Source of the DNA: Streptomyces sp. NBC_00510
GTDB taxonomy: Bacteria > Actinomycetota > Actinomycetes > Streptomycetales > Streptomycetaceae
Direction of reading: 5' to 3'
Assembly (NCBI GenBank): GCA_036013505.1
Contig: CP107851.1
Location: 1,240,001 to 1,304,000 of the forward strand
DNA length: 64,000 bases
Shown: positions 31,873-41,483 of the stretch, piece after piece
Layout of the letters: the number at the start of each line of letters is the position of its first letter
How positions within the stretch are numbered: the stretch's first letter is position 1
Notes under the pieces: generated by a model
Databases searched by the model: none
Seen by the model: only the letters and a program-made list of their open reading frames with translations
Told to the model about the DNA's origin: nothing
Translations under genes and position numbers: made by a program

Positions 31873-34229
31873 GCTCGGGTGACACCCCCGGCACCACCCG
31901 CGGGAGCCGGATCCAGGACCTGGCGATGGGTGTCCGGTTCGCCGTCACCGGTGGCCGCGAGGGCTGGGTGCGCACCCTCCTGACCGCCGTCGGGGTCGGC
32001 CTGGGAGTGGCCCTGCTGCTGCTCACCGCCGCCCTGCCGAACGCCCTGACGCAGCGTCACGACCGTGAACGCGCCCGCAACGACATGACGTACACCTCGG
32101 TCGTCAAGCACCGGGCCGACGACACCATGCTGATCGCCACGGTGGACACCACCTACCGCGACCAGGAGGTACGGGGCCGCCTGCTGCAGCCCGAGGGCCG
32201 GCGTCCACCGCTGCCGCCCGGCGTCGGCCGGCTGCCCGGCCGCGGGACGATGGTGGTCTCCCCCGCCCTGCGGCGGCTGCTCGCCTCCCCGGAGGGCCGG
32301 CTGCTGAGCGAGCGGCTGCCGTACCGCGTCGCGGGCACCATCGGGCAGGACGGGCTGGTGGGACCGGACGACCTCGCCTACTACGCGGGGACCTCCGGGC
32401 TCACCGCCGGCGCCGGGGCCGGGCAGACCGTCCGCGTCGAGCGCATCCAAGCCTTCGGCTCGGTGGACCAGGGCAGCACGACGGACCCGGTCCTCGTGCT
32501 GCTCGTCCTCATCGTCTTCGTGGCGCTGCTGATGCCGGTCGGCGTGTTCATCGCGGCCGCCGTCCGCTTCGGCGGGGACCGCCGCGACCGCCGGCTCGCC
32601 GCGTTGCGCCTGCTCGGCGCGGACGCCGGGACCACGCGACGCGTCGCCGCGGGCGAGGCCCTCGCCGGCGCCGTGTGCGGACTCGCCGTCGGCGCCGTGC
32701 TGTTCGCGGCCGGGCGCGCCCTGGCGGGCCAGGTCGGCTTCTACCGCGTCAGCGTCTTCCCGGGCGACCTCACGCCCGCGCCCGCGCTCACCGCCCTGGT
32801 CGCCGTCGCCGTCCCGGCCGCCTCGGTGGCCGTGACGCTGCTCGCGCTGCGCGGCGTGGTCATCGAGCCGCTCGGGGTCGTCCGCGCGAGCAAGCCGCCG
32901 CGCCGCCGGCTGTGGTGGCGGCTGCTGCTGCCGCTCGGCGGGCTCGCCCTCCTGTACCCGATGGTCGGACAGGGCCGCGACCGGGGGAACTTCAACGAGG
33001 CGCTGGTCGTCGGCGGCACGGTCCTGCTGCTGATGGGCGTCACGGCACTGCTGCCGTGGATCGTCGAGGCCGCCGTCGGCCGGCTCGGCACCGGCGCTCC
33101 CTCCTGGCAGCTCGCGGTCCGCAGGCTCCAGCTGAACAGCGGCACCGCGGCCCGCACGGTCAACGGCATCGCCGTCGCCGTCGCCGGGGCGATCGCGCTC
33201 CAGATGCTCTTCGCGGGCGTCGACGGCTCGTACACCCGCAGTACCGGGAACGACCTCTCCCGGGCCCAGATGGAGGTCTACCTCCCGGCCGCCGACTCGC
33301 CCGCGGACGCCGCCCGGCGGCTCACCGCGGGCGACGCCGTGCGCGAAGCGACCCCGCTGTCGGTGGGGATGCTCGGCGAACGCGCCGAGGACCCGCAGCG
33401 GTACGTCGAACTGACCGTGGGCACCTGCGACGCGCTGCGCGTGGTGGCGAGGGTCCCCGCGTGCCGCGACGGCGACGTCTTCGTCGTCCGGGACCGGGAG
33501 TACGACGACGACACCATCCGCACGGCCAGGCCCGGACACGTCGTCTACGTGGACCCGGGCTACGCCGGCGCGCCGGGACGCGGACTCGCCTGGCACCTAC
33601 CGGCCGGCCTGAAGGAGGCCCACACCCGCGCCGACCCCAGCGGCTACGAGCGCGGCGGCGTCCTCGTCACCCCCGGGGCGCTCCCCCCGTCCGCCGCCGG
33701 GACGGTCACGGGCAGGGTCTACGTCTCGATCGACCGCTCCGTCCCGGACGCGCCCGAGGTCGTCCGCAACACGGTGGCCTCGATCGACCCGCTCGCCGAC
33801 GCGCGCGAGTACGTCACCCGGACCGAGTCCGCGCGTTTCTCCTCGATCCGCACCGGGTTGTTCGTCGGCACCTGCTGCGTCCTGCTGCTGATCGGGGCGA
33901 GCCTGCTCGTCTCCCAGCTGGAGCAGTTGCGCGAGCGGAAGAAGCTGCTGTCCACCCTGGTCGCCTTCGGCACCCGCCGCAGCACCCTCAGCCTGTCGGT
34001 GCTGTGGCAGACCGCCCTCCCCGTCGGCCTCGGCCTCAGCCTCGCGTGCGCGGTGGGCCTGACCTTGGGCGCGGTGCTGCTCCGCATGGTCGGTGCGCCC
34101 GTCACCGTCGACTGGCCCGACGTGGGCGCCATGACCGGCGTCAGCGCGGCCGTCGTCCTGCTGGTGACCGCGCTCAGCCTCCCTGCCCTGGTCCGCATGA
34201 TGCGACCGGACGGCCTGCGCACGGAGTGA
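31869..34229 (+). CDS. FtsX-like ABC transporter permease
   Basis: 786 residues, a full-length double FtsX permease: one N-terminal helix (TAVGVGLGVALLLLTAALP, about residues 39-57), an extracytoplasmic region, three helices around 215-340, further helices around 355-420, a second large external domain, and three C-terminal helices around 660-780. The external domain contains two Cys in VGTCDALRVVARVPACRDG that could form a disulfide. Likely exports a peptide, lipid or antibiotic with the preceding ATPase under PadR control. It converges on the LacI gene with only 15 bp between. Confidence 0.88.
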   Translation: MSSGDTPGTTRGSRIQDLAMGVRFAVTGGREGWVRTLLTAVGVGLGVALLLLTAALPNALTQRHDRERARNDMTYTSVVKHRADDTMLIATVDTTYRDQEVRGRLLQPEGRRPPLPPGVGRLPGRGTMVVSPALRRLLASPEGRLLSERLPYRVAGTIGQDGLVGPDDLAYYAGTSGLTAGAGAGQTVRVERIQAFGSVDQGSTTDPVLVLLVLIVFVALLMPVGVFIAAAVRFGGDRRDRRLAALRLLGADAGTTRRVAAGEALAGAVCGLAVGAVLFAAGRALAGQVGFYRVSVFPGDLTPAPALTALVAVAVPAASVAVTLLALRGVVIEPLGVVRASKPPRRRLWWRLLLPLGGLALLYPMVGQGRDRGNFNEALVVGGTVLLLMGVTALLPWIVEAAVGRLGTGAPSWQLAVRRLQLNSGTAARTVNGIAVAVAGAIALQMLFAGVDGSYTRSTGNDLSRAQMEVYLPAADSPADAARRLTAGDAVREATPLSVGMLGERAEDPQRYVELTVGTCDALRVVARVPACRDGDVFVVRDREYDDDTIRTARPGHVVYVDPGYAGAPGRGLAWHLPAGLKEAHTRADPSGYERGGVLVTPGALPPSAAGTVTGRVYVSIDRSVPDAPEVVRNTVASIDPLADAREYVTRTESARFSSIRTGLFVGTCCVLLLIGASLLVSQLEQLRERKKLLSTLVAFGTRRSTLSLSVLWQTALPVGLGLSLACAVGLTLGAVLLRMVGAPVTVDWPDVGAMTGVSAAVVLLVTALSLPALVRMMRPDGLRTE

Positions 34230-34244
34230 CGGCGACGGGGCCGG

Positions 34245-35264
34245 TCACGGGGCCACGGCCGCCGGCGGGGCGGTCGTGGCCCGGGGCGTCAGGAGCGCGG
34301 AGAGCACGGTGGTCTCCGGCACGTCGTCACGGCCGGCGAGCTTGGCCAACAGGAGGTCCACCGCGCGGGTGCCGATCTCGGCCGAGGGGATCGACACGGA
34401 GGTGATGGGCACCGATGCCTGCTCGGCGGTCTCGTCGGGGCAGATCGCGGCGACCGACAGGTCCTCCGGTACCCGCAGGCCCATGGCCTGGAAGGCGGAG
34501 ATCAGGGGCTGGGTGATCGGCTCGTTGTGGACGACGATCCCGGACAGCCCCGGCTGCTCGCGCAGCAGTTGCTCGGCCATGGCTCGCGCGGCGGCCGGGG
34601 TCTCCGGGCAGGGGTGGACGGACGAGCGCAGGCCGAGCCGGTCGGCGGCGGCCGTGAACCCCGCCGCGACCCGGCGGGCGAAGCCGGTGCCGCGGACGTA
34701 GACCTCGGGGGGTGAGCCGACCAGGGCCACGGTCCGGTGGCCGAGCGAGGCGAGGTGCTCGACGCACGCCTCGCCGGCACCCGCGAAGTCCAGGTCGACG
34801 CAGGTCAGCCCGGCCGGGTCGGAGGGGAAACCGATCAGCACGGACGGCCGGTCCATGGTGCGCAGCAACGGCAGCCGGCGGTCGTCCATCTCGACGTCCA
34901 TAATGATGAAGGCGTCCGCCATGGCGCTCTGGGCGACCCGGATGATGCCCTCCTCCCCCTCGCTCTGCGTGAGGAGGAGGACATCGTGGTCGTGCTCCCG
35001 GGCCGCGGTCAGCACGGACGTGGCGAATTGCATGACCACGGGAACGTGGATGCCCTTCCGGAGGGGCAGCACGAGACCGAGCACCCGTGACCTGCTGCTG
35101 GCCAGGGACCGGGCTCCGGCGTGCGGCCGGTAGCCCAGTTCACGGATGCTGTCCTCGATGCGCCGCCGGGTCTCCGGGGAGATCGGCCGCTTGCCGCTGA
35201 GGGCGTAGCTGACGGTGCTCGGCGACACGTTGGCGTGCCGCGCGACGTCAGTGATCTTGACCAT
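34245..35264 (-). CDS. LacI-family repressor of the alpha-xyloside operon
   Basis: 339 residues. N-terminal LacI HTH (KITDVARHANVSPSTVSYALSGKRPISPETRRRI) with hinge helix, then a periplasmic-binding-protein-like sugar domain (LGLVLPLRKG to the C-terminus). It is the last gene of the minus-strand operon, 41 bp after the GH31 gene. The palindromes at about 40.8 kb are typical LacI targets and it is the only LacI protein in the window, so feedback control of the operon is inferred. GGGAGTTGC precedes ATG 35264. Confidence 0.92.
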   Translation of the reverse strand: MVKITDVARHANVSPSTVSYALSGKRPISPETRRRIEDSIRELGYRPHAGARSLASSRSRVLGLVLPLRKGIHVPVVMQFATSVLTAAREHDHDVLLLTQSEGEEGIIRVAQSAMADAFIIMDVEMDDRRLPLLRTMDRPSVLIGFPSDPAGLTCVDLDFAGAGEACVEHLASLGHRTVALVGSPPEVYVRGTGFARRVAAGFTAAADRLGLRSSVHPCPETPAAARAMAEQLLREQPGLSGIVVHNEPITQPLISAFQAMGLRVPEDLSVAAICPDETAEQASVPITSVSIPSAEIGTRAVDLLLAKLAGRDDVPETTVLSALLTPRATTAPPAAVAP

Positions 35265-35305
35265 GCAACTCCCTTCCCGTACGTGCGTGCTGAAGCGGAC
35301 CGCCC

Positions 35306-37582
35306 TCAGGAGCCGGCGAGCTCCAGCGTGAGGACGGCGGTACCGGCCGCCGCACGCACGGAGGGTCCGCCGGCCACCTCGACGCCCCACGGGAGGGACG
35401 CGTCGGAGGTCTCGGCCCGCAGCGTGGAGCCCTCGCGCACGACGGTGATCTCGGCCGCGGCCGTCCCGTCCTCGCCGGGGATCCGCACGGTGGTGCGGGA
35501 GCCGTCGGCGGGCTCGAAGACCCGGACGGTGACGTCGTCCGCCCACGCGTAGTCGGGGCGGTCGGTGACCGCGCCGACCGGGATCGCGGAGCCGGGCCGG
35601 GCCAGCAGCGGGACGCTCAGGTAGTCGTGGGTCTCGCGCACCCAGCGCGGTCCGGTGACCTTCTCCCCGGTCGTGAAGTGGGTCCAGGTGCCCTCGGGCA
35701 CGTAGTACGACACCTCGCCGTCCTCGGAGAACACCGGCGCGACGAGCAGGTCCCCGCCGAGCATGTACTGGCGCTCCAGCGAGGCGCAGCCCGGGTCGTC
35801 CGGGAACTCCAGCACCATGGCCCGCATCATCGGGACGCCCTCGGTGTGCGCCTGGTGCGCGGCACCGTAGAGGTAGGGCATGAGGCTCAGCTTGAGCTTG
35901 GTGAAGTGGCGGAGGACGTCCACCGCCTCCTCGTCGAACAGCCACGGCACGCGGTAGGACGAGGAACCGTGCAGCCGGCTGTGCGAGGAGAGCATGCCGA
36001 AGGCGGTCCAGCGCTTGAACAGTCCCGCGTCGGGCAGCCCCTCGAAGCCGCCGATGTCGTGGCTCCAGTAGCCGAAGCCGGACAGGCCGAGCGACAGGCC
36101 GCCGCGCAGCGACTCGGCCATCGACTCGTACGTGGACTCGCAGTCGCCGCCCCAGTGCACGGGGAACTGCTGGCCGCCGGCCGTGGCCGAGCGCGCGAAG
36201 AGCACGGCCTCGCCCTCGCCGCGGTGCTTGCGCAGCACGTCGAAGACGGTCTTGTTGTACAGCTGCGTGTAGTAGTTGTGCATGCGCTCCGGGTCGGAGC
36301 CGTCGAACCAGGCGACGTCGGTGGGCACGCGCTCGCCGAAGTCGGTCTTGAAGCAGTCGACGCCCATGTCGAGGAGGGCCTCGAGCTTGGACGCGTACCA
36401 GGCGCAGGCGTCGGGGTTGGTGAAGTCGACCAGGGCCATGCCGGGCTGCCACAGGTCCCACTGCCACACGCCGCCGTCAGGGCGCTTGAGGAGGTAGCCG
36501 GCCGCCTTGCCCTCGGCGAACAGCGGTGAGCGCTGGGCGATGTAGGGGTTGATCCACACGCAGATGTGGAGGTCGCGCTCCTTCAGCCGGCGCAGCATCC
36601 CCTCGGGGTCGGGGAAGACGCGCGGGTCCCACTCGAAGTCGCACCAGTTGAACTCGCGCATCCAGAAGCAGTCGAAGTGGAAGGCCGACAGCGGCAGGTC
36701 GCGCTCGGCCATGCCCTCGACGAATCCGGTGACGGTCTGCTCGTCGTAGGAGGTGGTGAACGACGTGGTCAGCCACAGCCCGAAGGACCAGGCGGGCGGC
36801 AGGGCCGGGCGGCCGGTGAGCGCGGTGTACTTGCGCAGGATCTCCTTCGGCGTGGGGCCGTGGATGACGTAGTACTGCAGCTGCTGCCGCTCGGCGCTGA
36901 ACTGGACGCGCGAGACCTGCTCGGAGGCGACCTCGAAGGAGACCTTGCCGGGGTCGTCGACGAAGACGCCGTAGCCGGCGTCGGTCAGGTAGAACGGGAT
37001 GTTCTTGTAGGACTGCTCGCTGCTGGTGCCGCCGTCGGCGTTCCAGATGTCGACGGTCTGGCCGTTCTTGACCAGCGGGCCGAAGCGCTCGCCGAGCCCG
37101 TAGACGGAGGTGCCGACGGCCAGCCGGAGCTGCTCGCGGACGTGGTGCTCGCCCTCGGCGGTCTCCATCAGCGCCATGGCCTTGACGTCGCTGCTGGTGA
37201 GGGTGCGTCCGTCGGCCTGGAACTCCATCCGCCACTCGCCGTCGAGGCGGAAGCGGACGCTCAGATCGCCGGAGGTCAGGACGGCCTGCTCCTCGTCGAC
37301 CGTCACGACGGGCTCGTGCGGCTCGTGGTGCAGCTCGAACTGGGGCCCGGTCTCGACGTCGCCCTCGAAGTGGGTGATGCGCACACCGATGACACCGGGC
37401 ATGGGCGCGGTGCAGTCGACCGTGACGAGCGGGCCCTTGAGCAGGTCGCCGCGGTGCCGGATGTGCTGGGTGGGCGCGTGGACCCGCAGCGTTCCGGGGC
37501 CCGGGACGGCATCGAGGACCTCGGCCGGATACGCCGCCGTGACGCCCTCGCGCAGCAGCCAGTACCCGTTGGTGAACTTCAT
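35306..37582 (-). CDS. yicI: GH31 alpha-xylosidase, YicI type
   Basis: 758 residues. The full N-terminal domain, catalytic barrel and C-terminal sandwiches of YicI-like enzymes are present. The nucleophile is Asp414 in KTDFGERVP and the acid/base Asp480 in GGDCEST, two residues before the numbers I recall for E. coli YicI (416, 482). FDCFWMREFNWCDFEWD is typical of the alpha-xylosidase subgroup, where Cys/Trp shape the -1 site for xylose. Intracellular (no signal peptide), so it should hydrolyse imported alpha-xylosides such as isoprimeverose or xyloglucan oligosaccharides. Specificity for glucosides cannot be excluded. Confidence 0.92.
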   Translation of the reverse strand: MKFTNGYWLLREGVTAAYPAEVLDAVPGPGTLRVHAPTQHIRHRGDLLKGPLVTVDCTAPMPGVIGVRITHFEGDVETGPQFELHHEPHEPVVTVDEEQAVLTSGDLSVRFRLDGEWRMEFQADGRTLTSSDVKAMALMETAEGEHHVREQLRLAVGTSVYGLGERFGPLVKNGQTVDIWNADGGTSSEQSYKNIPFYLTDAGYGVFVDDPGKVSFEVASEQVSRVQFSAERQQLQYYVIHGPTPKEILRKYTALTGRPALPPAWSFGLWLTTSFTTSYDEQTVTGFVEGMAERDLPLSAFHFDCFWMREFNWCDFEWDPRVFPDPEGMLRRLKERDLHICVWINPYIAQRSPLFAEGKAAGYLLKRPDGGVWQWDLWQPGMALVDFTNPDACAWYASKLEALLDMGVDCFKTDFGERVPTDVAWFDGSDPERMHNYYTQLYNKTVFDVLRKHRGEGEAVLFARSATAGGQQFPVHWGGDCESTYESMAESLRGGLSLGLSGFGYWSHDIGGFEGLPDAGLFKRWTAFGMLSSHSRLHGSSSYRVPWLFDEEAVDVLRHFTKLKLSLMPYLYGAAHQAHTEGVPMMRAMVLEFPDDPGCASLERQYMLGGDLLVAPVFSEDGEVSYYVPEGTWTHFTTGEKVTGPRWVRETHDYLSVPLLARPGSAIPVGAVTDRPDYAWADDVTVRVFEPADGSRTTVRIPGEDGTAAAEITVVREGSTLRAETSDASLPWGVEVAGGPSVRAAAGTAVLTLELAGS

Positions 37583-37646
37583 GGTCGATGCCTTTCCCGG
37601 TGGGCGGCCACCGGCGTTCTCGGTACGTGTGGGAGCAGGTGGGGCC

Positions 37647-37683
37647 GGCTCTGCCTCCAGCCGCGAAGCGGGGAGGCAGAGCC
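37647..37683 (-). terminator. Intra-operon hairpin between permease and GH31 genes
   Basis: Perfect 12-bp inverted repeat GGCTCTGCCTCC / GGAGGCAGAGCC (37647-37658 and 37672-37683) with a 13-nt loop, inside the 168-bp gap between the second permease and the GH31 gene. No U-tract. It may protect the upstream mRNA or partly terminate transcription so that transport genes are made in excess of the enzyme. Confidence 0.6.
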
Positions 37684-37750
37684 GCGGGCGGGACGCGGGG
37701 AGGTCATCCGCCCAGGTGGAGGGCCGCGGACACGGTGGTCCGGGCGCGGA

Positions 37751-38572
37751 TCACTTCACGGCGCCGACGGCGATGCCGCGGGTGAGGGTCCGCTGGAAGA
37801 GCAGGAAGAAGACGATCGCGGGCAGCGCGCCGAGCAGGCCGGCCGCGTTGGTCATCGTCGCGTCCATCAGACGCTGGCCCTGGAGCACGCCGAGCGCGAC
37901 CGAGACGGTCTGGTTGTCGTTCGACGGCAGCATGACCAGGGGCAGCAGGAACTCGTTCCAGGTCCAGATGAAGAAGAACACCAGCAGGACGCCCAGGGTG
38001 GGCCGGCTGACCGGGACCACCATCCGCCACAGGATCTGCCAGCTGTTGGCGCCGTCGATCCTGGCCGCCTCGATGATCTCCTTCGGGAAGGCCCCGAGCA
38101 CGGAGGAGAGGAGGTAGGTGCCGAACGCCGCCTGCACGACGCTGAAGACGATGATCAGGCTCAGCCTGGTGTCGTACAGACCCACCTGCTTGGACAGGTA
38201 GTACAGCGGGTAGACCAGGGCCTCCTGCGGCAGCACGTTGGCCAGCACGAAGAATGCGAGGAAGTACGCCTTGCCCTTGATCCTCCCGATGCCGATCGCG
38301 TAGGCGTTCAGCACCGAGAGGACGACGCCGAACACGGCCACCGAACCCGAGATCACGATCGAGTTGAGCAGCGTGTGCCCGAAGTTGACCCGGGTCCAGA
38401 AGTCCGTCAGGCCGTCCAGGTGGAGGCCGTGGGGCAGCGAGAGCGGGCCGTGCGCGGAGTAGTCGGCGGGCGACTTCAGCGCGTTGATGAGCACGATCAG
38501 GAGCGGCAGCACCATGAAGATCGCGCCGAGGATCATGGCCACCAGCACGGGGTAGCGCTTGAGCGCCTTCAC
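37751..38572 (-). CDS. Carbohydrate ABC transporter permease (MalG type)
   Basis: 273 residues with six membrane helices. The EAA loop EAARIDGANSWQILWRMVVPVSRPT is the site for ATPase docking. The GTG start at 38572 overlaps the stop of the upstream permease (GTGA), so translation is coupled. Works with the adjacent MalF-type permease and the lipoprotein; no ATPase is encoded in the operon. Confidence 0.92.
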   Translation of the reverse strand: MKALKRYPVLVAMILGAIFMVLPLLIVLINALKSPADYSAHGPLSLPHGLHLDGLTDFWTRVNFGHTLLNSIVISGSVAVFGVVLSVLNAYAIGIGRIKGKAYFLAFFVLANVLPQEALVYPLYYLSKQVGLYDTRLSLIIVFSVVQAAFGTYLLSSVLGAFPKEIIEAARIDGANSWQILWRMVVPVSRPTLGVLLVFFFIWTWNEFLLPLVMLPSNDNQTVSVALGVLQGQRLMDATMTNAAGLLGALPAIVFFLLFQRTLTRGIAVGAVK

Positions 38573-39471
38573 TGTGCGTCCTCCGATCGGGTCTGGAAGC
38601 GCAGGCCGACCGTGGTCAGCGCCAGGATGATCAGGGTGAGGACCGTCGCGATCGCCGAGCCGTAGCCCACGTCGGTCTTCTCGAAGAAGGTCGAGAAGGA
38701 GAAGTAGGACGGGACGATGGTCGAGTCGGCGGGTCCGCCCTTGGTGAGGACGTAGACCGCGCCGAAGACCTTGAGGGCCGCGATGGTGCACCACAGCATC
38801 ACCACGTAGATCTCGGGGCGGATCTGGGGCAGCGTCACGTGCCAGAAACGCTGCCACCAGTTCGTCCCGTCCAGCTCGGCCGCCTCGTAGAGCGAGGGAT
38901 CGACCCGCTGGAGTCCCGCCATGAAGATCACGACGGGGAACCCCAGCTGCACCCAGACCATGACGGCCATCACGCTGTAGAGCGCGAACTTCGGGTCACC
39001 CAGCCAGTCCTGCTGGAGCGAGCCCAGGCCGACCGCCTTCAGCAGCTCGTTGAGCGAGCCGTTCTCGGGGGCCAGGATCCAGCTCCAGACGATGCCCGCC
39101 ACGGTGATGGGCAGGACCTGCGGGAGGTAGAAGCAGGCCCGCAGCACGCTGGCCAGCTTCGAACCGAAGTGCTTGCCGATGAAGTCGAACAGCGCCGCGG
39201 CCACCACCAGGCCGACGGCGGTGGGGATCACCGCCATCGCCAGGACCATGGCGACGCTGTGCCGGAAGGACTCCCAGAACCGCGAGTCCTTCATCAGCTC
39301 CCGGTAGTTCTCCAGCCCCGCCCAGGTGGGCGAGCCGACGCCCTGCCAGTGCGTGAAGCTGAAGTAGATGTTCATCGCGAACGGCACGATCACGACCGCC
39401 AGGAAGGCGATGACACCCGGGATCAAGTACAGCGCGTAGGGATTGCGCAGCCGGAGGGGTCGGGCACTCAT
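38569..39471 (-). CDS. Carbohydrate ABC transporter permease (MalF type)
   Basis: 300 residues, six helices, beginning RLRNPYALYLIPGVIAFLAVVIVPFAMNIY. EAA loop is EAAELDGTNWWQRFWHVTLPQIRPE. ATG 39471 overlaps the stop of the binding-protein gene by 4 bp. Partner of the MalG-type permease. Confidence 0.92.
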   Translation of the reverse strand: MSARPLRLRNPYALYLIPGVIAFLAVVIVPFAMNIYFSFTHWQGVGSPTWAGLENYRELMKDSRFWESFRHSVAMVLAMAVIPTAVGLVVAAALFDFIGKHFGSKLASVLRACFYLPQVLPITVAGIVWSWILAPENGSLNELLKAVGLGSLQQDWLGDPKFALYSVMAVMVWVQLGFPVVIFMAGLQRVDPSLYEAAELDGTNWWQRFWHVTLPQIRPEIYVVMLWCTIAALKVFGAVYVLTKGGPADSTIVPSYFSFSTFFEKTDVGYGSAIATVLTLIILALTTVGLRFQTRSEDAQ

Positions 39472-40763
39472 GACGTGGGCGCACCCGCGTCATAGGCCTT
39501 CTGCAGCTCGTCCAGGACCTGGTCCGGGGTGCCGCTGCCGGTGATCAGCTTCTGGGTGGCCGAGACCAGCACGTCGTAGAAGCCGGGGACCGGCCAGTCG
39601 GGGTAGAAGGCGAGACCGTCCTGGTCCGAGACCTTGTTGAAGTTCTCGATCAGCTCCTTGGAGCTGGGGTCGGTGATCGCCGAGGGCTCGGCCGCGACGG
39701 GCACGCCGCCGTTGTTGCCGAGGGTGTTCTGGATCCCCTTCTTCATCGTGATGTCGATGAAGTCGTAGGCCAGCTGCTTGTTCTTGGCGTTCTTCGGGAC
39801 GACCCAGAGGTTGCCGCCCGAGCCGAGGGTCATCTTGGACTCAGGGAAGAGGAACGAGCCCCACTGGAACTTGTTCTCGTCACGGAAGCGGCCGTACCAC
39901 CAGCTGCCCGAGAAGAAGATCGGGGACTTGCCGCCGATGAAGGAGACGCCGGCATCCTCGGCCTTGGCGCCGCTGCTCGTCTTGGCGATGTAGCCCTTCT
40001 TCACCCAGTCCGACAGGGTGTTGGCGGCGTACGTCCAGGCGGCGTCGTGGAAGTCCGCCTTGCCCTTGTAGAGCTCGAAGGAGTCGACCCAGCTGCGGTC
40101 GGCCTTGGTCAGGGCCAGCTGGTACAGGTACTGGTGGGCCGGGTACTCGGCGCCGCCATTGGCGAGCGGGGTGATGCCCTTGGCCTTGAAGGCGGCGAGC
40201 GCCTGCTCGAACTCGTTGAACGTGGTCGGGACCTTCACGCCGTTCTTCGCGAAGAGGTCCTTGTTGTAGTACACCATCGTGTACTCACCGAAGTTCGGGA
40301 TGCCGTACCAGTTACCGGAGCCCATGACGCCCTTGGCGTCGTAGCGGCTGGTGGTGGTGACGCTGGGGCTGAGCAGCTTGTCCCAGCCGTACTTGGTGAC
40401 CTGCGGGGTGAGGTCGGTCAGCAGGCCCTGCTTGGCCAGCAGGCCGGCCGTGGCGTTGCCCTTGTTGTACTCCATGAGGTCAGGGGCGTTGCTGGAGTTG
40501 AGCACCATCGAGGCGGTCTTCTGGATCTGCTCGAAGCCCTTGGCCTCGAACTCGACCTTGACGCCCGGGTGGGTCTTCTTGAACTCCTCTATCGCCTGGT
40601 TCCAGGCGATGCCCATGGCACTGTTCGGGGCTTCGTAGTGCCAGAGCTTCAGCGTCTTGCCGTCGCCCTCCGCACCCCCGTCCGAGCTTCCGCACGAAGT
40701 GATGAGCATGGCGCCCGCAAGGGCAGCTGCTGCGAGAGCCAGCGGTCTGCGCACCTTCAACAT
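39468..40763 (-). CDS. Sugar ABC transporter substrate-binding lipoprotein
   Basis: 431 residues. The signal peptide ends in the lipobox ITSC with Cys24 as the lipid anchor. Family 1 extracellular solute-binding protein (LKLWHYEAPNSAMGIAWNQAIEEFKKTHPGV...). The neighbouring YicI-type enzyme suggests an alpha-xyloside or xyloglucan oligosaccharide ligand. GGAGGT precedes ATG 40763, which is preferred over an in-frame start at 40778. First gene of the operon; promoter and operators are immediately upstream. Confidence 0.93.
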   Translation of the reverse strand: MLKVRRPLALAAAALAGAMLITSCGSSDGGAEGDGKTLKLWHYEAPNSAMGIAWNQAIEEFKKTHPGVKVEFEAKGFEQIQKTASMVLNSSNAPDLMEYNKGNATAGLLAKQGLLTDLTPQVTKYGWDKLLSPSVTTTSRYDAKGVMGSGNWYGIPNFGEYTMVYYNKDLFAKNGVKVPTTFNEFEQALAAFKAKGITPLANGGAEYPAHQYLYQLALTKADRSWVDSFELYKGKADFHDAAWTYAANTLSDWVKKGYIAKTSSGAKAEDAGVSFIGGKSPIFFSGSWWYGRFRDENKFQWGSFLFPESKMTLGSGGNLWVVPKNAKNKQLAYDFIDITMKKGIQNTLGNNGGVPVAAEPSAITDPSSKELIENFNKVSDQDGLAFYPDWPVPGFYDVLVSATQKLITGSGTPDQVLDELQKAYDAGAPTS

Positions 40764-40802
40764 TGAAGTGACCTCCACCTGGGCCGAACGAGTGAGGCGT
40801 CC

Positions 40803-40843
40803 ATCGAATGGTTTCGATGCGACGCGTCGAAGCGCTTCGACGC
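40803..40843 (-). promoter_or_regulatory. Two LacI-type operators
   Basis: O1: GCGTCGAAGC-GCTTCGACGC at 40824-40843, a perfect 20-bp palindrome with the central GCGC common in actinomycete LacI sites. O2: ATCGAA-TGGT-TTCGAT at 40803-40818, 6-bp arms. O1 begins 3 bp downstream of the -10 and so covers the transcription start; O2 lies just beyond. Binding by the LacI protein encoded at 34.2-35.3 kb is inferred. Confidence 0.8.
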
Positions 40844-40846
40844 AGG

Positions 40847-40875
40847 ACCGTATGCAGCGATCGCGGATATGTCAA
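40847..40875 (-). promoter_or_regulatory. Sigma-70-like promoter of the alpha-xyloside operon
   Basis: Minus strand -35 TTGACA (40870-40875, perfect), 17-bp spacer, -10 TACGGT (40847-40852). The perfect LacI palindrome follows immediately downstream, a classical repressor-blocked start site. Confidence 0.75.
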
Positions 40876-41483
40876 TGGTGTTAACAAATCGCCGACCAGC
40901 GATTTTTGAAGCGTTACCGACGCGCAACAGCTGCGCGACATGCGACGGATGCCCGGAGTGACCACATGGGGACGCAGCGGTGTCGACGGAGGGGCGGAAG
41001 CGCTTGACAGCGAATCGGATTCACCTCTTCCGGATTTCGGCGTGAATTTCCCCTACACCCCAGTGGCATCACTCGCCCCTTCCGCCACATTTGTCACATC
41101 AGCCCCTGTGGTCACGGGGGACTCGCTGCGGCAGGGGTCGCCTCGCGGCCTCAACCAGCCTGCTCCGACGACCCGTTGGGTGGCCGCTGACGCAACGGAA
41201 GCTGTGCGGTACGCACGGTTGAAAGGGCGTCACGGCAGAGCAAAAGATACCAATATGCACTTTTTGTCGGATCCCTTTGACGGGCGGCACAAAACGCGCC
41301 TACCGTTCATATAGGGACGTCTTCAACTACAGATGTCTGTTCCGGCGTTCCACGTCCGTGAGGTGCGTCCGCACCAGACGCCCGCACCCCCATCTGCGCC
41401 GGGATCACGCGCACGATCCGGCGCGACGGCGGTCCGCTCCACGCGGACCGCGACCCGAAGTCCAGATCCCCGAAGGGGGAGTC
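40876..41483. other. 608-bp intergenic region without a gene
   Basis: Lies between the binding-protein promoter and the Gly-rich secreted gene. Locally less GC-rich, especially 40880-40920 and 41250-41340. A GGAAGCGCTTGACA stretch at about 40996-41009 resembles half of the LacI operator and may be a remote third site. The promoter of the Gly-rich gene is probably within 41210-41340, but I cannot place it with confidence. No coding frame is convincing. Confidence 0.5.

Noticed and set aside
36566..38665. Plus-strand open frame opposite the GH31 and permease genes
   Set aside because: Shadow of well-supported genes on the other strand.
41004..41009. Perfect TTGACA on the plus strand
   Set aside because: No TAnnnT -10 at 16-18 bp downstream and no gene start for 470 bp.
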